From Opeltia flavorubescens (Eukaryota > Ascomycota > Lecanoromycetes > Teloschistales > Teloschistaceae): a stretch of DNA of 64,000 nucleotides. Under the pieces are notes generated by a model. That model was not told where the DNA came from. It saw only the letters and a list, made by a program, of their open reading frames with translations, and ran no database searches. Location of the stretch: the NCBI GenBank assembly GCA_000442125.1, contig KE546975.1, positions 1,550,001-1,614,000 on the forward strand, in the 5' to 3' direction. A program made the position numbers and the translations under genes. Of this stretch, positions 48,120 to 59,026 are shown one piece after another; positions within the stretch are counted from its first letter, which is position 1, and every line of letters starts with the position of its first letter.

Positions 48120-48240
48120 ATTATTATACGAGCTTTTTTTTTTTCTTCTTCGCGATAGCGACGTTCTTCTTTTTCTTCTTCTTACCTGTAGCGGCGTTCT
48201 TTTTTCTTCCTTTTATAGCGGGTAGCGATTTTTCAATTCT
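48120..48240. repeat. Low-complexity pyrimidine tract inside the AT island
   Basis: Runs of TTTTTCTTCTTC with three spaced GCGACGTTCTT / GCGGCGTTCTT elements (GTAGCGG, ATAGCGA) give a short imperfect internal repeat. On the minus strand it would read as Lys/Arg/Glu-rich low complexity. No function implied. Confidence 0.4.
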
Positions 48241-49917
48241 AAAAAATAATAAACTCTATATTCCGCTCCGTAGTAACTCGAGTTTTTTTTACTATTTTAT
48301 TCGCTACTATTTACCTATTATTATTTATAATAGTAGCTTATTATTTACTTTTTATTTTTACTAATATATTTTATTTAATCTTTTATTATTCCTCCGTTTA
48401 TATTTAAATAGCATATAATATTTATATTTTTAATTAATAATTAGCCTCCTTTTTATAAATTTAAACTCTAGCTTTTATAATATAAAGTACTATATAATTA
48501 AACCCCTACTATTATTTAATCGGAGCGGGAGGGATTAAATAGCGTACGTTTTTAAAACTTTTTTTTTTTTTTATTCTAGTATTAGTACTAATACTACTAG
48601 CTTCGGTAATTATATTATTAAATTTATTAACCGATTTTAGAAATCGAGCTTTTTTAATAAGCGTTTATAAACGGGTACTTTTAATAGATAAATTAAAGAT
48701 AGTACTAGAAATTATAAAAGTAGAGCTTGTAGTATTTATAAAATTTTAAGTCCGACGAACTATAATAAAAAAAACTAGATAACTTTATAATTAAATAAAA
48801 AAACGGTTTAGAATTAATTTAAAAGCAGTTTATTAATAATTATAAATATAGAAATAAAAAAAATAAAAGGAGAAAGAATATAATAAAAAAAAAAATAGTA
48901 TTAAAAACTATTAAACCCTATAATCGCATTTTTAAATTTTTATTTTAAAAGCTATTAATATATTAATATCGAATTAAATTAAATTATTTTTAATTTATTT
49001 TATAGTATCTAATTAGCTTTATAAGTTATATAAATTATAAACTATAATTATTTATATTCAGCGTAGAAATCTATTATAAAAACGCGCTTTATTTTAATAT
49101 ATATAAGGCTTTATAGAAGTACCCGAGTTAAGCGAATAATAGAGATTTTGAATTTTTTTAAAAGTTTTATAATATATAGTTATTTTACTTTATAAATTAT
49201 ATTTTAAACGAGTAATATTATTTATAAACTTTATAATACTAAGTTTAAGTATTTAAATATATTTTAAATTATATATTTTAATTAAATATTAGTTAAACTA
49301 TAACCTATATAAAAGCGGGTAAATATTTTAATATTATTTAATACTAAATCTTCTTTTTAATACTTTCTTTTACTATTATACTATTTCTTACCTATATATA
49401 AATAGAGATATTTTAGAATTAATAATTAAAATAAGGTTTAAGCTAATTAAATTACTTATATAAAGCGAATTCCTTCCTATTTAAATCTAGTATCTAAAGT
49501 TCTCCCGCCTTTTTATAAAGCTTTAAGGTTTTATTTAATAATTTACCTACTACTATTTACTATTTTACCTCCTACTACTTATTATTTATTTTTAACTCTA
49601 TTATATAAAGCTTTATAGCGTCTAGATATATCTTTTCTACCTATTCCGCCTTATATTATACCTTATATAGTAGCGTTTAACCTTTTATTTATATACTAAT
49701 AAAGTATACTAACTGCTTTATAAAAATATTACTATAATTCGGTATCTATACTTATATATATACTAGCTTTAAATTACTACTTCTTGAATTATTACAATCG
49801 CTTTCTACTATAATATTTTAGAGGAAGGAGTAGAATAAAAAGGGGATAATATTACTATTACTAGTATTAAATACACTCGAATTACTTCGAGTAATATTTA
49901 GTATAATAATATTTATT

Positions 49918-49999
49918 AGGAATCGAACTCGGGCTTTATATATTAGTATATATATATTTTATTACTCGACTATAAAAACTATTATATTATTCTAACCGT
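49918..49999 (-). repeat. Degraded tRNA-like / SINE-like sequence
   Basis: On the minus strand this region starts CGGTTAGAATAATATAATAG and ends AGCCCGAGTTCGATTCCT. The last part is a near-ideal Pol III B box and T-arm (GAGTTCGATTCCT), and an A-box-like start lies about 65 nt before it. The middle is AT-rich and cannot fold as a normal tRNA. It is probably a RIP-mutated tRNA gene or the head of a tRNA-derived SINE. Confidence 0.4.
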
Positions 50000-50039
50000 T
50001 ACTATTATATATTAATTACTTAAAATAGATTTATATATA

Positions 50040-51245
50040 TAATAATATAGTTATTATTAAAAGTATAATTTAACTTAAAGCTATTATAGAATATAACTAA
50101 TAATAGCGATATAAATAAAAATAATAGGTATAGTATAGAACTATATCTATATATTATATTCTAGCTAATATTATATTATTAATATAGCTATATAATCTAA
50201 TAACTTAGCTTTTCGAGTAGTACTTAATATAAAAGCGAGTATATTTTTTTAAACGCGCCTACCTCCGTTATATATCTTAATCCTATATAATAAACCTATC
50301 CTAATAAAGCGGAGGTCAGGTATATTATAGTATATATAGGCGGGGGTTCGAACCCCCCGAGTATTTCTTTTTAACCAGCTGGATTTCTTTTATAGATATA
50401 GAATAGCTTTATAGATATAAATATTATAATTTAATTTAAAGCTATAGTAGAATACTAGTAATAATACTATTATAATTTAATTTAAATCTAGTATAATACG
50501 GATTAAATTTATCTTTATATATTATATTATAACTAATATATCTTTATTAATAGCCGCGTAGTTTAATTTTTTAAATATTATTTAGTATATAAAACTCTCC
50601 GCCGTCCTTTTTTTTAAAAAAAAATAGAATATTATTATTAAAAAATAGATAGATAATTATTAAGCCTTTACTTCTCCTTTTAATTAAGTTTTAAACCGGT
50701 AATTTAACCGAAAAAAAAATATATAAATAAAAATTTAACTCTCCCGAATATTTTTTTACTAGTCGGGTTTTTTTTATATATATAATACGGATTTATAAAT
50801 AAAGCTTAAATAAAACTTTATAAATATAAATTTATATAACGATTTTAAATATTATAACTTAATTTAAAACTATAGTAGAGTACTAGTAATAAAACTACTA
50901 CTATTTAATTTAAAAAAAAAGTCTATAATATAAATTAAATACCTTTATCTATTATATTATAGCTAATATATTTTTAATAATAACTCTATAGTTTAACTTT
51001 TTAAATATTATTTAATATATAAAACCTTCCTTTTTCTTTTAAAAAAAAGATAGAGTATTATTATTAAAAAATAGATAAATAATTATTTTATCTATACCTC
51101 TACCTCCTTTTAATTTTTAAGTTAGCGGTTAGACTAAAGAATAAACGGGAGTTCAATCCCTTTAAATATCTTTTTACCGGTTAGATTTTTTTTATATATA
51201 TAAAACGGATTTATAAATAAGGTTTAAATAAGGCTTTATAGGTAT
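50040..51245 (+). repeat. Three tandem ~0.4-kb units with B-box-like segments
   Basis: Three diverged direct copies spaced by about 370-430 bp. Each contains an ATTATAAYTTAATTTAAARC and TATAGTAGARTACTAGTAAT block (about 50055, 50425, 50855), then GTTTAACTTTTTAAATATTA (absent or changed in the first), then a T-arm-like box. The boxes are GGGGGTTCGAACCCCCC at 50342-50358, an eroded one near 50725-50745, and GGGAGTTCAATCCC near 51150. Each box is followed by a T-rich tract and a GGTTRGATTTTTTT-like segment. Perhaps SINE dimers or subterminal repeats of the element. Confidence 0.5.
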
Positions 51246-51384
51246 AAATTTAGCTAAAAAATAGTTATAAAGAATAGATTATAATAGAGGTTAATAGAAC
51301 TATAAATCGATACCGATATATATTTAAATAATATAATTAAGTCTAGGAAGAACTATACTAGAAATCCTATATATAGTATATATA

Positions 51385-51531
51385 TACGGCTTTATAATTA
51401 CTATAATAGGCGATTTAGTAGATGAAATAGCTATAGTAGCTAGGAGAAAATAATTATTTTACTACTAAAATGGGTGTGTTGGTATTGTTGTTCTCGATGC
51501 CAAGTATTCTCTAGAGTTTCGTGAACGCTAA
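51385..51531 (-). repeat. Right terminal inverted repeat
   Basis: Complement of the left TIR. It is the less mutated arm, ending CTAGAGTTTCGTGAACGCTAA. GC content returns to normal immediately beyond 51531. Confidence 0.8.
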
Positions 51532-52250
51532 CTGCTGAGTAACCGTGCTCGGTGCAATGCGTGCCTGTCATTCGCCAACGACCACGCAGGTAGACTATGC
51601 TTCTTATACACTTCATATGAACACTGACACTTGTGGTATCCGGTATTTTGGCAAACTTCGATCGCTAGTATTGCTGTGATCTGGGATGCGATCATGGATT
51701 ACACCGGCCTCACAAATATGGATCGAGAGATGTTTTCTATCAGTCATCTGCACTACATTGACGATTCCACATCATGAGGATAATAGTTTTGGAGTAGTTA
51801 CAGTTGGCTTGCCACCTAAAGTCGCATTCATCAAGGAATCTGTTCGTCGTTAAGATTGTTGAATCTTCTCGTACCTCAGCCATCTCCGAAGGACCTATTT
51901 GCTGTCCATTCGAGAACGCTCTGAGTAGATCTGGATTGGTAATGGTGGAGTAATCTGACAGTAGCTCAAAAGCTTGTCTCGTAAGCGATGAAACCTTACA
52001 GGCTCAAGACTTGACACGGGGTGTCACTCTTAAGAGCCACTCAATCTACAAACTTTCCACATCTAGGCCAATGCGGCTAACTTGGCACTATGACGGATGT
52101 GGGCTTGACATCGTCTCCACTTAGCGAAATCTCGGCCTAGCTACTGCATTAGATGATCAATTAATGCGTCATCATCTACATTGCGGAGCTCGCCAATCTG
52201 TGCAGATCCCCATCACATAGATTTAACGTACAGCTGTCTCCTCATCTCGA
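51532..52250. other. Intergenic region right of the AT island
   Basis: Normal base composition resumes at once. No gene, RNA or repeat is recognised before the right copy of the segmental duplication. Confidence 0.4.
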
Positions 52251-54010
52251 CAATCATCGACCAGCGCATACTACATTACTGTAATGGAGAACATTGAAAG
52301 AATCGCTTCTTTAGCACCAAGTGACCTCTGGAGCACCAAGGATCTAAACTACCGGAGTACGGGCAGTAACATGGAGGCTTAGAAGCTTAGCAGCGTTGGT
52401 CGGGATCACCTAGCTCTTTTCGATCATCATTGTATTACACTTTGTGAACGTCATTTCAATTCCTCGAATGTGGAATGGCTTTCTTATGATGTAGCTCATG
52501 ATCGAAACTTCGTGAAGATGCGAGAATACACAGGTTCGCATAGATTTATCATGATACATAATCTAGCCGCGTCTATCTAACAGAGAAACTAATGCAAGCC
52601 ATACTTCAGCGCTGCCTAGTACGATGAGTACTGGTAGCCTCCTTATCATAACCCAAATACAACGCACGACGTGATGGTGAGAAGGATGACCGGTGAGAGA
52701 GTAACAGCGATAAGCAATCTTGTATAGGCTGAATCTACAAAGAATCAACAATACTGTAAGCTACATCGTGTAGAGAGCTTGAAAGCAACGATAATACCGC
52801 CGCCAGTAAGGTAAAAGCTTCAGTGAAGATTGAGTTCAACGCACTAGATAGCGCTGAATTAGTACCTGCATTAATTCCTCTGTACTATGGACGCTGCCTT
52901 TTTCTCAAGAGAAATTACGCGCAGCCTATCACGGATGGTATACAGAAGCTATTAACCGGAATAGGAAAACGCACATGTCGTCCGGGCATCTCCGAGCAAA
53001 ACCATTTTCTATGCTAAGATATACTATGATTAACTCTCTCATCGTCTATATAATGGTCGCTGGCTGCTTCGACTTTGTGTTTTTTCTTGTTATCAGACAG
53101 CTTCGATAGATTATCAAAACTTTTATTGTACAAATCGTCATCGACTAGATTCTTCTTGAATTCCAGACATGCATTTCTCCAAGGTATTAGTAGCGCTTTT
53201 CGTGGCGACGGCTATGGCCATTCCAAATCATGTGCAGATTGGTATGCTTATCCGTCCTTTAAACTCGCACTCCTCATCTGATAGAAATGATTGTATAGAC
53301 ATCGATGTCGCCGGAGGCATTACCACTCATGAAAAATCTCCAGTCCTCGGAAAGTAAGCGCCCCCAACCTAACACAATCCCCTTCCTGAACATAAAGGCT
53401 TACACGCGACAACAGGGGAAAAGGTCACCAAAAGGCCCTGATTGGAGGCGACGTGGGGGCCGCGTGTATAGAATTAGGGCGTATGCTTAAAGATCTCTCT
53501 TTGTCCTCCCTCTTCTACATATATTCCATCTGATGATTTTGCTGATCATTATCCTCTCCAATAGGCCAATGTTACTATACCAAAGACTGCTGCCGTGGTT
53601 TCTGTGATCTGGGGGGCCAATGTTCCCAGACTGAATAGGAACACCGAGGAACCTCGTATATGGGCGCGTTCCCTTTCCACCGAGATTTTTACGGGCATTG
53701 GGTAAGGGTATCCTTGCCCGCTTGGTCAACTTTTCCCATTCACTGTTTTGCGATTGTGGCTGAATTGCAAGATCGTTTTGATGTGGGATAGAGATGGAGA
53801 TACGTTCATCTGCATGAGTTCGTTAGCTGGTATATGATATTCGGACGATGTGTAGCTAAGAGATATACGAAAACCTTCCTTCTCCGTTGAATTTTGAAAT
53901 ATGCTCTTTGATGACTGATTCTAAGTACGGACAACATCCGGGATCTACAAGCCTATCAATCCCCAGGAATGACTTCAGTGGATCGGAGAGTCGGCTACCA
54001 GCCCTAGCCT
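52250..54010 (+). repeat. Segmental duplication, right copy (carries knottin gene B)
   Basis: Direct-repeat partner of 43230-44670. It aligns through the 5' flank (CAGCCTATCACGGATGG), the whole knottin gene and about 350 bp past it (TATGGGCGCGTTCC; CGCTTGGTCAACTTTT). About 350 bp near 52560-52900 has no counterpart in the left copy. Confidence 0.65.
53169..53638 (+). CDS. Knottin-like secreted mini-protein B
   Basis: Four exons, 53169-53241, 53299-53353, 53416-53480 and 53565-53638. Exon lengths 73, 55 and 65 nt and phases 1, 2, 1 are identical to gene A; the last exon is one codon longer. The product has 88 residues. The signal peptide is MHFSKVLVALFVATAMAIP. The linker carries DIDVAGGITTHEKSPVL and KGHQKALIGGDVG. 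The six-Cys module C-IELGRQ-C-YYTKD-CC-RGF-C-DLGGQ-C has exactly the spacing of A, while loops between Cys differ in most positions. Both copies look intact. Divergence is concentrated in inter-Cys loops, as expected for proteins under diversifying selection or with different targets; this needs a codon analysis. Confidence 0.82.
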
Positions 54011-55246
54011 CATTTGCAATTCTTTGACCTATAAAATATCCGATTTGAACGGATGTGATAAGTTTTAACAATGGTGCATGTGGGTAGTGATCCTATGCAT
54101 GATAATCGCCCCCAGCCTCGATCTTCCATCCTCGATTCAATCTGGGTCCTGTACCCTGTTCTCGGATCAGCATTTCAAACGGAATGACCTTGTATGGGAA
54201 TGTCATGTCCTCAGTGACAGAATATGGATTGATGAAAATCGAACTATAATCCGGAGAAGGTTGTAGATTTATATGTAACTCTGACACCCGCAGCTCATTA
54301 TCATCGCCTTTGTATATGGAATTCAGAGCTGCACTTTGTCAGGCGTCGGGACTATCTTGACATTCATAGCTTCGACCATGATTCAAAGGAACATTGCTCT
54401 GCGGTAGATTGCACTGTTGATGTCTTTCCAAGGGAGCAGGGATACAAGACAGACCACACACATTTGGTCCGTCACTTTGTCAAATAAACACCAACTCGCC
54501 TCGATAATCGTAGGCATGGCTTTGTCTTGGTAACGAAAAGCTCCAAGGTATATCGAAAGCTTCCTATTGATTTTGTCTAAAGCGAAAGCGATAAAATGGA
54601 AAGATTGGAGGGTTATCATCAAGGGGCCCCAGGGATTCGGGAGAACACATGCATCTGGTGTCTGTAGAACTTAAATAGCGATACGGCATTCATGACGGGA
54701 AATCCGAAATTATATACTGAAGGGCTGAGTCAGAATCGATACAAGTTTCAATTTCCTGACGCATGAGTGAATGCACAGTGTTCAATGCTGGAAAACCTAT
54801 CGTGTGATCGGCAGAAGTTGGCAATAAGACTTTCGATACAGTTTTTAAGCATAATACTATGATTCGAAGATGCGGTTTGAGATTGTCGCAACAATATGAT
54901 TAACCTACGACACGGGGTTTTTCCAGCCCATTCAAATGTACTTTCTTATCATTGCTATTGAGATACTGATCCGCTGTAATGACTATTGATGTTGCGTGAA
55001 GGATTCCCCAGCAGAATTAGCTGAAAATCTCATCATTTCATATCTGACGCCAAATTCAAGGCATCGATGAGTGAAGATGATGATGAAGACTCTCATCTGC
55101 TAGTGAATGTTAAGCGATCAACAGATCTGCTTCCATACTGAAACTATGCAAGCACATGGCTAAAATGCTCCGTAGCGCCAGAATTTGCTTAGGGAATCCA
55201 CAATCTTTCTTTCCGTCTGGCTAATCAGTACTAAGATTAACTCAAT
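53639..55246. other. Intergenic region with broken minus-strand reading frames
   Basis: Minus-strand frames between about 53490 and 54290 read like pieces of one protein of unknown family, no longer open as a whole. A 79-codon minus frame at 54383-54622 may be a separate upstream piece. No function is recognised. The stretch nearest the knottin gene also has a counterpart in the left copy. Nothing else seen up to 55246. Confidence 0.3.
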
Positions 55247-56121
55247 ATGACATCCGAGCCTGTACCACTTACTTTCGAGCGCGCAGTGGAGGAGCTAATT
55301 GAACCTCTGAAAGAGGGTTCAGTATTGGCAAAGAAGGCAAGAGGAGCGGAACCCGACCTTACGCAGAAGATCCAGGATCTACGTATACTCCACGCCTCCA
55401 ACTACAACTTGCTGGCTCTCGATGTTCTGGACTCAATCTACACGCTGAAGAACCGTCTCGAAACTTCTGGTCTGAGCTACGATACCACGATTCTTGATGA
55501 AATCATTCAGAAGGAGAAAGATAGGACTGATGCGGGGGCGTTGAGGGTCAATGCAAGTACATGACTCTCAATACGAGAGAACTGCCAAAAGTACTGACTA
55601 TCCTTCTTCCAGCCATTAATTCTGAAACAGCCTATGGCGATTGACTCTTTTGGCAAAGGGTCTCTCATCATTCCGACCAAGCGGGACAACTACGGTCAGC
55701 TCTACATCGTGTACGATTTCCCCGTCATGTGTTATCGAATTACCAACTTGAAGACTCCAAACAATTGGTTCTTAGATACCCTTATGTTCCTCGCTGTTGA
55801 TATTAGCTCGGTACACTACTGTGGCTGCGAATTTCATTTGAACATGGGTGATCATCAAGTACATATTACCATGGGTCACGAAGAAGGGGCAAAGGCATTT
55901 GCAAGCTCTCTTGCACGTGTGAGGTATTATTTTAGCCGTGAACGATATCGAAATCGAGTCCAGCCGGTGAAGATCTTTGAGGTGACGGAGTAAGTAACTT
56001 CTTGATAAACTGAATGATGGCTTGGCTGATGTTGAACAGAGCTGGTTTTGCCAATTATCGTCAACGAAGGGAGGGAGTGTTGGAGAGTTTTGAGGAACTG
56101 CGGCCTCTGAAGCAATATTAA
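55247..56121 (+). CDS. Hypothetical soluble protein (three exons, first junction uncertain)
   Basis: Exon 1 begins at 55247 and runs to about 55546-55556, exon 2 is about 55613-55989, exon 3 is 56040-56121, giving roughly 250 residues. The exon 2-3 intron (50 nt, GTAAGT...ACAG, phase 2) is clear and yields the tail AGFANYRQRREGVLESFEEL. At the first junction the best donor (GTACAT, 55557) is one base out of phase with the acceptor at 55612; GTCAAT at 55547 keeps phase but is a poor donor. Exon 1 is helical (FERAVEELIEPLKEGSVLAK). Exon 2 is beta-rich (GQLYIVYDFPVMCYRITNL, SSVHYCGCEFHLNMGDHQVH). No domain recognised. Either an unusual splice site or a one-base error must be present. Confidence 0.6.
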
Positions 56122-56976
56122 CCTCGAGAAACCTGGAGGACCACTCCATGAAAGGAAAATTCAACGGCAGAGAGAGGTTGAGGTGGATTTGTACAAAGCG
56201 AGGGATATTGCAAGGAATAGTCTTCTCTAGATCCTCATCTTGACATTCCCAAAATGACTGTGGTACCTTGTGGGTGTCATGACCTGACCAATTCGTGAGC
56301 TCGATCGCAAGAGCTCCAAGATTTTGTCTTACATTAGCTCTAGCGATTGATGAAGACCATTGAAACTGTAGCTCTGCGTTCCTCTATGGCATGGGCGATT
56401 GTGTGGCCGTTTAGGTTGCCTCTTCTATGGAATGTCACCCTTCGCGTAGACTGATCGCGAATGAGCAGACCTTACATCCATGCGGATCTTCCATCAGGTA
56501 ATGAAGTCAATGTCAAATAATCCGTAACCCTTCACTCGCCGTAACGCACAACCATCTAAATTGTATCGGGTGCTGAGCACTTCAACCAGGGATCCATTTG
56601 CGTAACAATTATCCGCAATATTCACGGGATGATAGTAAATAATCATTTTGTTGATTTCCTTAGGGCTAGGTGTTCCGCTTCTCGATGACCGCAATAGCCG
56701 CAAAGAGACCAATCCTCTAATGTCCGTCCTCCAGTTCTCGACATATCAACTTTGATTGTACAAACGAAAATAGGTGCTATCATGTGCTGGAATCACTATA
56801 CTATGCAGCTTGGTAGGGAATCTATGATAATAAAACTTTGCAACTGATCGGAGAAACTCATGCCACTTCCAATAAAATTGTAATACATTTCCAGATTTGA
56901 AGTCCCTCATTATACCATACACGATCTGTCTCATTACCTCATACAGCGATTCTCGGCTCGATCTTTAAGGACATTC
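56122..56976. other. Convergent intergenic region
   Basis: Lies between the 3' ends of two convergent genes. Short frames only; nothing recognised. Confidence 0.45.
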
Positions 56977-58380
56977 TCATACATGTGGTATGAGAGCCGA
57001 CCAATTAACATTCACATAAGCACTCGGCTGCAGAGACCGCAAACCCAGGAAAACCTCAGCAATCAGATACCCTCTTGCAGCACCATAAGTCACAGCTAGC
57101 GGAAAGATGCTCCAAAACTCCCACCGTAACGGCAAAACTTTCGGCTCTTGTCGATCCCGCTTTTCGAGTCTGGCCTTCTCTACGTCTTCGAGCCGCGTTG
57201 GATTGAACAAGCGGTAGAATATTCTCTGCCATCGACCATTTCGATGCCAAGAGGATATTGTCTCACAGACCCAGAAAAGAACAGTGTTACCGAAGAGGAA
57301 CATGCTCGAAACTCTCCAGAGGATAAGCTCGAGCTTGGTTGGGAATGAGAAGTTCCAGCCAGCAAGATGAATTGCCGCATACAGCAAGGTTGCAAAGCAG
57401 AGGAAAGACTCCTGATAGCCCTTGAGATTGGGAAAGCGATCATTCCCAAACCTTGTGATGGGTCTCTCCCGCGGTGTGGTGGGGAATTTCATGAAGGTCT
57501 GCACATTCAACTCCCAGCTGGGACACAGGTCGTCGATGAAGTCCAGTGGAGTTTGTCTGTAAGGTCTGGCTGCCACATCACCCGCCTCCACAAGCACTTC
57601 CTCGATGGTAGCGTTCATATGAAGCTTCATAGGAGTTCGCACATCCAATGGCTTCCTGAGCCAACAAATGCTAGTCATGATGGTACACACTACGATTGCA
57701 AGCGCAGAAAGCTCCATTGTCGTTATTGCCAGTCCCTGGACAGCGCGACCGAGACACTGCAGGACAAGATAAAAAATCTGGAAGCATGTGATGATCTTCG
57801 TGATTGTATCTTGTTTCGACTTATCCCACAGCTCATCTTTGGTGATCTCAGGGTAGTCAATATACTTTCTCTCGACCAAATATTGAAGATGCTTTGCGGT
57901 GATGCGAAATCGCGTGCCACTACCGCCATTGGCTGGGACCAGAAGAAAACCTCCCATGTCGGCGAAGAAACCGTGCCGCATTGTCCAAGATTTGTGACCG
58001 GCAGCATGGAAAAGTTCGACCGACTCTTTAGCTGTTCCCCATTGACCACTGGCGTAGGTCAGGACGAATTCAGGTCCAATGATAGCGATAGCCATCCAGA
58101 AAAGGCGGCGAAACATAATATCGAACATCGATTCATCGCTGGAAGGTACATTGAGACAAAGCACTGTATAGGTACAGATGAATATAGTGAACAGGCACGT
58201 CCATATGATGTCAATTGAACCGCGTTCATTGGGCTGCGATACCCACCCGGTTATTCGAGCTTGCGAGGCTGAGCTTTCGTTCGCAGCTAAATTGGGGGTC
58301 GGGCAGGCGTCGACAGTGATCATCCAGCTGGCCAAAGTCATAAAGATGACAAGGAAGCGCAAGTCACACATGATATTCAC
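56977..58380 (-). CDS. Large fungal integral membrane protein (uncharacterised family)
   Basis: A single exon of 467 residues. The signal peptide (FLVIFMTLASWMITVDACP) is followed by a WVSQPNERGSIDIIWTCLFT segment and several transmembrane helices. Family landmarks that I recognise from many ascomycetes are RHGFFADMGGFLL near residue 135, KSKQDTITKIITCFQIFYLV near 190-210, AVQGLAITTMELSALAIVVC and WLRKPLDVRTP near 245. Three more helices lie toward the C-terminus, including FAVT-type FPLAVTYGAARGYLIAEVFL and the final LRSLQPSAYVNVNWSALIPH. The family is extremely common in fungi, often in several copies, with no assigned function. Length fits. An internal first Met at position 4 is equally possible as start. 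Confidence 0.85.
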   Translation of the reverse strand: MNIMCDLRFLVIFMTLASWMITVDACPTPNLAANESSASQARITGWVSQPNERGSIDIIWTCLFTIFICTYTVLCLNVPSSDESMFDIMFRRLFWMAIAIIGPEFVLTYASGQWGTAKESVELFHAAGHKSWTMRHGFFADMGGFLLVPANGGSGTRFRITAKHLQYLVERKYIDYPEITKDELWDKSKQDTITKIITCFQIFYLVLQCLGRAVQGLAITTMELSALAIVVCTIMTSICWLRKPLDVRTPMKLHMNATIEEVLVEAGDVAARPYRQTPLDFIDDLCPSWELNVQTFMKFPTTPRERPITRFGNDRFPNLKGYQESFLCFATLLYAAIHLAGWNFSFPTKLELILWRVSSMFLFGNTVLFWVCETISSWHRNGRWQRIFYRLFNPTRLEDVEKARLEKRDRQEPKVLPLRWEFWSIFPLAVTYGAARGYLIAEVFLGLRSLQPSAYVNVNWSALIPHV

Positions 58381-59026
58381 ATGTACTCAGCAGTGAGAAA
58401 AGGCTTCCCGATGCCATTATGTTGACATATATGTGAGCTGTATGATGTTGCACGCTCGATAAAGAGCAGCTGCATCTACACGCAGGATAAGGAGGAGATG
58501 TCTGGCCTAGCCCTGCGATGCATCATGCCTTCGCCTCGGCGAATTGCAAATGTCTATTGACCGCCCGCAAGGATTAATTGATACACATGGCGCCTAGGCG
58601 GTTTTATGCGGCAAGCCGCGATCGGTCGACCCAACCAATCCAGACGGAGCGTTAAACGCCCACATCATTTTACCCCCACCCGTCTGTAACGCCCGTGCGC
58701 TCTCCCAAAATCAAAGATGGCTAGATGAGTTCATGACAGCGCTTCTTGCTCCTTGATCAAATTACCTGCTCATGAGAAGGCAGTCCCTGCTAATGCGACA
58801 TGACAACAAAATTAGCGACTTATGCATGATCAAAAGGAACACGGGCGGCAAGCGCCTGCCGTGTTAGGGAAGGACGGGGAGGCTGATCAGAGAGCATTCG
58901 AGTTGGATATCAAGTACATGCATCCTAATTCCCTAGTCTTCGCAATCCCAAATGTACTTTTGACTCACTGGTGCTGCGACCTATAACAGTCCAATTATTT
59001 CCACTTCGCCGGAGTCTTTGGCAAGC
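58381..59026. promoter_or_regulatory. Divergent promoter region
   Basis: Lies between the membrane-protein gene (minus) and the PAQR gene (plus). No clear TATA box or binding site identified. Confidence 0.35.

Larger units (their letters stand above)
45161..51531. mobile_element. RIP-degraded island bounded by terminal inverted repeats (TIR element, possibly with nested insertions)
   Basis: Both ends carry an inverted repeat of about 150 bp, starting TTAGCGTTCACGAAACTCTA at the left and ending as its complement at 51531. Almost all differences between the two arms are C/T or G/A transitions. Between them the DNA is extremely AT-rich and nearly free of CA/TG dinucleotides, while CC, CT and CG remain: the signature of repeat-induced point mutation. 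No frame of 60 codons or more occurs anywhere inside. The long TIRs point to a DNA transposon or a TIR-bounded composite of 6.4 kb. No clear target-site duplication is visible beyond a possible TA. The superfamily cannot be named. It is heavily degraded; age is not computable by eye because RIP acts quickly. Confidence 0.75.

Noticed and set aside
45161-51531. AT-rich island as mitochondrial DNA insertion or centromere
   Set aside because: CpA depletion with retained CC/CT/CG, sharp TIR boundaries and RIP-type differences between the arms fit a mutated transposon; no mitochondrial gene is recognisable and the island is small for a centromere.
57367-58218. 283-codon plus-strand frame
   Set aside because: It is antisense to the well-recognised membrane-protein gene at 56977-58380; Cys/Arg-rich translation is typical of a shadow frame.
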